A stretch of DNA of 64,000 nt, taken from positions 33,501 through 97,500 of the forward strand of contig OX459102.1 of assembly GCA_949775045.1 (NCBI GenBank), written 5' to 3'. Numbering within the stretch: position 1 is the stretch's first letter; each line of letters begins with the position of its first letter. Source of the stretch: Metridium senile. Its lineage: Eukaryota; Cnidaria; Anthozoa; Actiniaria; Metridiidae. Under the pieces are notes generated by a model. The model was not told the DNA's origin. It saw nothing but the letters and a program-made list of their open reading frames with translations, and made no database searches. Shown here piece by piece: positions 57,048 to 64,000 of this stretch. The translations under genes and the position numbers were made by a program.

Positions 57048-59622
57048 GAGGCTGTCTCGCTAAAAACCACCCACTCGTTTTTGCTTCAAAAATGGATTTG
57101 CCTGAAACTCTGTCGACTGAAAGGGTTTACTAAGACTAAAACAAGAATGCATTTAGTTTGGTAAGAAATGATTTCGTTGTTGAGCTAGAAGCCGTTAAAC
57201 AATTTTGCCCGTCGGGTGCAGTCGCAACGTTTTGAAAACTGAAAATAAGCCATTTTTCGTAGCGCCATATAATACTTGATTCGCAGCATAAACCAATAAA
57301 TTTTATATCAAAGTCTTTTTAAATCACTCGTCTTTACAGCTAAGGGGTTTATGTGTGTCTAAATTTATTTTTAAACGAGTTATCAAGATTATAATGACCC
57401 CTATTTATCGCTTATTCAAATAGACTCAAAATGGCCTTATTTCAATGTCTGATTTCTAAATTTTGGGACTTAGTTAAAAGTTTCAACCAATGCAGGTCAA
57501 AAGTATGGTATTTCATTTGCACAAATTGTGAAAATTAGATGTACGATTTTTGATTTTCCAAAGTTATGACCGTTTGAAGTAGCACATGTTCGACTAATTG
57601 CGATTTTCTGTCTATTGTATAAGACCACTATGGTCGAGCGTTTTTATCACAAATACAACTTACATGCTCCAAAAGTAACGCTTATTTCCATTGTAAAGAC
57701 ATTTGCCAGTGCCTTAGACTGCTGAATGCTACCAGTAATCCAGCAAGTTGGTCTGTAGATAGTTAGGACGAGTTGCTTGTTTGCGAGTTAGATTCGATCT
57801 CACAGGTGTTTCTACTTTTAACTCTGAATTATACTGTTTAAACATCGTTCTAGAATCACTTTCCTCGAGAATCTGTTCAAGGTATTTCAAAGCTTCTTAT
57901 TTTGGAAGAGAATCTGACTGGTTTTTGTTTTTAGAGCAAAATGTCTTGCCATATCAATCGAGCATGATTAGTCGAGTACATTGTTGTTGCTTTCGTAGAG
58001 GTTCGCATATGTGTGAAACCGCTAAATAGTTTTATCGCTGACAACAATTAGTACAAGTTTCACATAGTTTTAAAGACAAGAGAAAGCGTAGTACCCCCGG
58101 AGATGTACTTGGGGGTAATATGACGGGGAGGTCTGAAGTATTTTTTTGGGTCAAGAGACCTGCCAAGTATTTTTTTAGGTCTTAAAATGAAACCCGAATT
58201 TTTTGGGGTGCCCACAACTCCGAATTCAATTTTTGTTTCGATCCGTGTATCAGAAAATTATTCGTTTAAAATTTGTTTTCAGCAAGGCGTGAGTTCCGTA
58301 AAGAAATATTGCATTGCATGCCATGTATTATTTTGGGTGTAATGTCATGTTACCCCCCGAGTACAATCCCTGGGTTTAGTACAAACTAGCTGCTTTTAAG
58401 CCAGAACCCTAAAAGGTACGCACAAAAAATATTTACAACCCTAAAAGGTACACCGATCACCCCTACCACTTGGACAAAGGTAGTAACCCAATTCCCCTCC
58501 CCCCCCCTAAGCCACGTACATGTACAATGTAAATTCCAGCTAGGATGGAAAGCTTCAATGCAAAAAAACCCAAGAACATTTAATATAATTTATTTGTGAT
58601 CACAACTTGAAACTGTTACTAGTAACCGTGCGCGAGCGAAATACCTAACGGTTTCACACATATGCGAACCTCTACGAAAGCAACAACAATGTACTCGACT
58701 AATCATGCTCGATTGATATGGCATGACATTTTGCTCTAAAAACAAAAACCAGTCAGATTCTCTTCCAAAATAAGAAGCTTTGAAATACTTTGAACCGATT
58801 CTCGAGGAAAGTGATTCTAGAACGATGTTTGAACAGTATAATTCAGCGTTAAAAGTAGAAACACCTGTGAGATCGAATCTAACTCGCAAACAAGCAACTC
58901 GACTTAACTATCTACATACCTACTTGCTGGATTACTGGTAGCATTCAGCAGTCTAAGGCACTGGCAAATGTCTTTAAGATGGAAATAAGCGTTACTTTTG
59001 GAGCATGTAAGTTGTATTTGCGATAAAAACGCTCGACCATAGTGGTCTTATACAATAGACAGAAAATCACAATTAGTCGAACATGTGCTACTTCAAACGG
59101 TCATAACTTTGGATAATCAAAAATCGTACATCTGATTTTCACAATTTGTGCAAATGAAATACCATACTTTTGACCTGCATTGGTTGAAACTTTTAACTAA
59201 GTCCCGAAATTTAGAAATCAGACATTGAAATAAGGCCATTTTGAGTCTATTTGAATAAGCGATAAATAGGGGTCATTATAATCTTGATAACTCGATTAAA
59301 AATAAATTTAGACACACATAAACCCCTTAGCTGTAAAGATGAGTGATTTAAAAAGACTTTGATATAAAATTGATTGGTTTATGCTGCGAATCAAGTATTA
59401 TACGGCGCTACGAAAAATGGCTTATTTTCAGTTTTCAAAGTGTCGCGAATGCACCCGACGGGCAAAAATGTTTAACGGCTTCTAGCTCAACAACGAAATC
59501 ATTTCTTACCAAACTAAATGCATTCTTGTTTTAGTCTTAGTAAACCCTTTCAGTCGACAGAGTTTCAGGCAAATCCATTTTTGAAGCAAAAATGAGTGGG
59601 TGGTTATTAGCGAGACAGCCTC
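57048..59622. mobile_element. 2.6-kb palindromic element with TTAA target duplication
   Basis: GAGGCTGTCTCGCTAA... at the left and its complement at the right, each next to TTAA (57044-57047, 59623-59626). The arms are about 980 bp (57048-58030 and 58640-59622) and very similar. The spacer (58080-58510) holds a G/C-run repeat with 'AGTACCCCC' words. An 82-99 codon frame occurs in both arms in opposite orientation. Confidence 0.85.
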
Positions 59623-59629
59623 TTAATCA

Positions 59630-60180
59630 ATTAACTTATTCTGTAATTCCTACAAGCTACTAATAAGCTACTATATATATAGACATATTCACTTGTGTCC
59701 AGATAGAATACCAGTACTTCTTCTTCTTGAACAACAGTTCTATTTAGTTCTGTGGATATAAACAATCAAATATTTAGATCAGTATTTCAAACCTTGATGG
59801 TTTTGATAGTAGTCTTAATTCCTTTCATTAAATCATTCACTCAGCCGTTAAAAGTGAGGAACAAACAATTTGAAATAATGCAGTTTATATAGCAGTTTGA
59901 GTTAGATAACATGGTTCAAGGAATTACAGTCATCTTGCCCCATTGCCATCTTGCCCCCAACTGGTACTATCCTTCCCCCTTACAAAAGTGTGCCTACAAA
60001 TGTTGCTTAAAACAATTTAATAAGAAAAAATATCAGAAGAACAACGTAAGAAAAGTACATCATAATAAAAAAGGAATAAGAGTATTACATTTTTATATGT
60101 AAGAAGTATATGATTGTGTAAGTAGTACCATCTTGCCCCTATGAATATAACACTTAGAGATTATTTCTTGCTTGGTTTAT
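59630..60180. other. No feature recognised
   Basis: AT-rich. A short frame at 59911-60102 is low-complexity and Lys-rich, with no domain pattern. Confidence 0.5.
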
Positions 60181-60183
60181 AAA

Positions 60184-61125
60184 GCAATTTAAGAAGTCAA
60201 AGAAATCATTTTGCTTCACAATAAGTTTGATAATCGTTTTTCTTTCTTTTCAAGGTTTAAAACAAGCCAATAATAAGCAATTATTGGATGAGGTTGAGTA
60301 TGATATCGTAAATTATCAAGACCGAGGTCTGTGTTATCTGCCGAAGCCTCCTGGCTGAGGCAGATAATACTGACTCAAGGTCTTGATAATTTACGATATC
60401 ATGCGAAAACCGAATTCAATAATTGTTTTATTATACATTTTTTAAAGTAAAAGTACAATTATAATCAGGTAAAAGAGACAATAACAAGCAAATCTCGCTG
60501 CCATTTTCACATCAACTCCCTGAGAACGGAGAGAGCCTGGGAACTTGACAGTGATAACTACAGACAATGCAATTATCACTGTCAAGTTCACATGCTATTC
60601 AGATTTAGCCGTGTGCTCTCAGCCAATCAGATTCAATGTAGTTAGTAAAATGTATAATAATCATATTTGTAGCTAACATATAGAGTGAGTTTAAATAGTA
60701 TACACCTAATCCAAAAAACGTTGTCGGGTCCGCCGCACAGTCCTCGCGCCAAGACCGTGAAGGAAAACACAGTGAATATTTTGATGAGAGTGATAAAACA
60801 AGAAAATAAAAGTAGGCACAACACTTTTTCGTTGAAAAAAGTACCACACTAGAGTGTGAACATGCAAATAAATTAATTACTGATTAGATATAACCAATAT
60901 CTTTCACAGTCTTGGCGCGAGGACTGTGCGGCGAACCAGACAACGTTTTTTGGATTAGGTGTATAAATTCGACAATTGCAAGATGGCCGCTTCGATTTCG
61001 ACTTGGTGTCCTATTGCTTCGAGTTCATTTCTTGTTTTAATAAGAAGTCAAAGAAATCATTTTGCTTCACAAATAGTTTTATAATCGTTTTTCTTTCTTT
61101 TAAAGCTTTAAAAGAAGCCAAGAAT
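60184..61125. repeat. Direct repeat (~85 bp) at both ends of a 0.94-kb block
   Basis: AAGAAGTCAAAGAAATCATT and the next 60 bases (to ...TTTTTCTTTCTTTT) occur at 60190 and again at 61045. Between them are a MITE-like palindrome (60295-60660, words 'ATCAAGACCGAGGTCT') and the MITE at 60698. Confidence 0.7.
60698..60967. mobile_element. 270-bp MITE with ~64-bp TIRs and TA duplication
   Basis: TACACCTAATCCAAAAAACG...GCCGCACAGTCCTCGCGCC pairs with GGCGCGAGGACTGTGCGGC...TTTTTTGGATTAGGTGTA, with TA on both flanks, as in Tc1/mariner-type MITEs. Confidence 0.8.
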
Positions 61126-61129
61126 CACA

Positions 61130-61730
61130 TCTGTGGCTTAGTTATAGTGCTATACAACGCTAACACCAACTATAGTAACTGAGTATCTGACAAAGTGTGG
61201 CTCTTTCGAAGGGTTCTTACCTGAAGAAGTTAAACGGCATTAAGGACAGCAAGTCATTCTTTTTAACTCGTCAAATAGCAACAAGTTCTTCCTGAAGGAT
61301 ATACAAGCACTTGGGTTCCGTATAAGCGATTCTAACCGGGTAAATGGTCCATTTTTGTGATTGAAATCAGTCACCAACGCCACAAAGTAACGGGCGCCAT
61401 TCAAACGGTCTTTTGTAAAGTTTGCAAAGCACCTTGGGCCGGGCATAAATTTCCCCGGCCCAGGCCCTCTACCAACGTTGTAACAGTTAGCAAACGTACA
61501 GTTGCCATTCAACACTACGGTGCAAATACGAGGGCAAATGAACTCAAATATGATTTTCAATAAACGTTGCAATAATTTTGCACTATGGGCAAAGGTCATT
61601 TTTATTTCACATTTGCTATATGTTGCAAATGGTGGATGAAATTATCTCCTAATATTTGCAAATCCGTATTTTTGTGCAGTGGTCGTAACAGCTGTATGTT
61701 TTCCCCCCCGAAAAAACATGTTATTGGCCT
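61130..61730. other. No gene supported
   Basis: A 119-codon minus-strand frame (61599-61240) contains several Cys but no pattern I recognise, and no splice context. It may be repeat-derived. Confidence 0.35.
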
Positions 61731-61732
61731 AT

Positions 61733-61950
61733 ACATTCTGAAAAAAACAATCCATTGGTTATAGCAACGTTAACCGTAATGATTTTGATTTTTGTTTATA
61801 AAACAATATCAAATAACCAATTTTATTGGTAATTTCAACCATAATGATTTTGGTTGTTTTTACATCCCAAATAGAATTGGTTAAGATAACCATTTCGATT
61901 GGTCATTTCTTATTGTTGTTTCAACCAAGCAGTTTTTACACGGTCAGTGT
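61733..61950. mobile_element. MITE-like repeat with 'CCAATTTTATTGGT' words
   Basis: Right end AGCAGTTTTTACACGGTCAG plus internal inverted words AACCAAT/ATTGGTT. The left end is diverged (ATTCTGAAAAAAACAATCC). Confidence 0.45.
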
Positions 61951-61954
61951 AGGT

Positions 61955-62370
61955 TAGGCTTAACGTTTAAACACCTTTAAGCTACTTTATAAGTAATATT
62001 TAACTTAAAGTTGTTCTCTAAGCTTTAAGGAAACTTTACACTACCTTTATGCTCAACGTGTTAAAAGTAAACTTTAAGCTACTTTAAGTAATAACTTAAA
62101 GTTGTTCTCTATGCTTTAAGTAAACTTTACACTACCTTTATGATCAACGTGTTAAAAGTTAACTTTAAGCTAATTTAAGTCGCAATTAAACCTAGCTTAA
62201 AGTTGTACCAACAGCTTTAAGTTGACTTTAAGCAAGCTTTATACTCGGTATGTAAAGCTGCCCTTTAAACTGCTTTACGCGGCACTTAAAGCTAACTTAA
62301 AGCTGAACTGAACAACTTTAAGCAGCTTTAAGTTGGCTTAAAGCTGCTTAAATCAAACTTTTCGTGCTGT
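61955..62370. repeat. CTTTAAG-rich repeat, same family as 51037-51240
   Basis: Dense in AACTTTAAGCTACTTTAAGT-type words. It ends TTTTCGTGCTGTGTG, the inverted form of CACAGCATGAAAAATT at 51045. A sub-unit of about 100 bp is duplicated (61970-62060 and 62065-62160). Confidence 0.65.
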
Positions 62371-62379
62371 GTGTACACC

Positions 62380-63950
62380 TATCTTACAGGCAGAATTACA
62401 GTCATGAATTAATTCTTAGCAAAAGAAATTCACAATTAATCGCTGAAGATCAATGGTGATATCAAGCAGCTCAAGTCCGCAATAGAGTCGGGTTTTCATT
62501 AATCTGTGAAACACTATTTAGTGTATCACTCTTCAATACACTCTAATTCCATTGTGTTCTTTTGTTGATATTTGACTATTACACTTTAACTAGTAAACTT
62601 TGTTTCACGGGTTAATGAAAACCACTCTACTGTAGATTTATAGAACATGTTACGTCAAAACGTATATTATAAACAGTGTTATTACACAAATAAAGGTATA
62701 TTTTCTGAGTATTATTATATAAATAACAGTTGTTTACAAAGATTTCTGCATCCATTGATAAGAAATATCGTATTAGTTGAACACAATATGTAAAAATACC
62801 ATACTTTTACGTGTGAAAATGTCCTTTTTATCAGTTGTGCATTAAGATAATTTTTGTTTTTATAATAATACTGGATGATATGGAATTGATCAACTTTGAA
62901 CACTCGAACTGATTCCATACCTCCGCGCGCCCATGTAATATTGTCTATTCTTTGTTTTATTCTATATATTATGTTGCAGCCTGTACACCATACAAAAAGA
63001 GTGTGGCTTACCTACTTTCTGGTTAAATCGTCGAAGGAGACTGGAACGAGGGTTAGCATATGTAAAACGTCAGGTAAAATGCCCTCAGCTCTTGGTAAAA
63101 CAACAATCTATCAATTGAATCAACTATGGTTCATTTCACTTCCAAATAGCTTTGCCCACAACTGAAAGTCGAACTGAAGCGTGCGTGAAGATACACTATG
63201 GAGATGGGCCTAAGTGTATTTGACTGACTTGTATATGGGCACAGCAATAGGGTGAAATGAGCCATGCATACTGGCTATAGTGAATGTTTTTTCATATCCA
63301 ATAATGTCAAATACAATTGTATTTAAGAACCATGCATTGAGGGTTTGAGCTTCCATAGGGAAAAACCCTAGAATTATAGCAAGGGACTCTATACTTTTTA
63401 TACCGGTTTACTGGAAAAAAAAAAAAAAAAAGTCTACGTTATATCAAATATTAAAAAAAAGTTAATAAGTTTTCTAACGCAAAAAAAAAAAAAAACATTA
63501 AGGAGCTTTTGTTCGACTTCATGCGAGTTTTGAAAGCACTGAGAAGGTGAAATATGACAGATTAAGGTATTTCTTTGTCTTTTATTAAAAACTATCCATG
63601 TTGTATTGTAGAATGATTCACTAGCCGGCATTTGTGCTTTATATAGTATGAAATTAAGTTTTGATTTTTGTTTCATATCAGATCTCCCCCGTTTGCGCAA
63701 ATTTTTTCTCAAAATCTCGCGCGTATAGGCATCCATTAAATGCTGATTATCAAGATAAAAATTGTAGTTTAAAGAAAAGTTTAACATTATTTTCAAAAGT
63801 AGCCAGTCACCTTACAACAGCTTACACTAAAGGTAGTGATACTCATGGTTTTTTATGGGCATAAAGAATCCAAACTTTGAATAAACTGTCATTAGAACTT
63901 ATGCATGCATTTTTCTCCTTACGATTTAACGTTTCACATATGTTTCACAT
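62380..63950. other. No gene seen
   Basis: AT-rich. Poly-A runs at 63415-63431 and 63481-63495 may be retroposon tails. CTCCGCGCGCCCATGT(A/T)ATAT at 62921 also occurs near 48043, so both are repeat fragments. Confidence 0.45.
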
Positions 63951-63954
63951 ATGT

Positions 63955-64000
63955 CCGACCGGTTGGCTTAGTTGGTTAAACGCCGGACCACAGTGCAAGG
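63955..64000 (+). repeat. tRNA-like sequence cut by the window edge
   Basis: GACCGGTTGGCTTAGTTGGTTAAA holds a perfect box A (TGGCTTAGTTGG). The D-arm side and part of the anticodon arm follow, but box B would lie outside the window. It could be a tRNA gene or a tRNA-derived SINE; the number of other SINE-like pieces here favours the latter. Confidence 0.5.

Noticed and set aside
57781..58889. A pair of small host genes (82 and 99 codons) in opposite orientation
   Set aside because: They are mirror copies within a palindromic mobile element and show no domain or splice context.

Overview
The window is animal DNA, most likely from a cnidarian and probably an anthozoan. The genome assignment is an inference. 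It rests on AT-rich sequence, phase-1 introns between extracellular modules, a TTAGGG-type telomere motif, and a mix of Ty3/gypsy, BEL/Pao, RLE-type non-LTR, Crypton and foldback elements. No bacterial-style operons are present.

The centrepiece is one large plus-strand gene, reconstructed here exon by exon from about 1.6 kb to 47.3 kb. It has 22 exons; the first is tentative and the true N-terminus was not found. All splice phases agree, and the joined coding length is 4557 nt (about 1518 aa). It encodes a predicted type of receptor channel that I do not recognise as a described protein. Its order is: a LamG/pentraxin-like fold, a SEA-like domain, seven fibronectin type III (FN3) domains, the S1 half of an ionotropic-glutamate-receptor ligand-binding domain, membrane helix M1, a pore loop with the potassium-channel-type filter TTLGFGD, helix M3, the S2 half, helix M4, and a short basic helical tail. 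It looks like an adhesion-type ectodomain joined to a glutamate-receptor-like, probably K+-selective, channel. It replaces the usual amino-terminal domain of animal glutamate receptors.

The introns of this gene are full of mobile DNA: three broken Ty3/gypsy copies, a gag/RT gypsy fragment pair, BEL/Pao and LINE fragments, MITEs, tRNA-like repeats and long microsatellites. Upstream (0-8.2 kb) lie an RLE-type non-LTR fragment, a BEL/Pao relic, and a Crypton-type recombinase pseudogene split by a foldback element.

Downstream, on the minus strand (49.6-50.9 kb), is a compact two-exon gene for a 262-aa protein with two membrane helices, family unknown. From 51 kb to the end I see no convincing host gene. 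That part is dominated by long palindromic elements with TTAA target duplications, smaller MITEs and low-complexity DNA. A tRNA-like sequence runs off the right edge.
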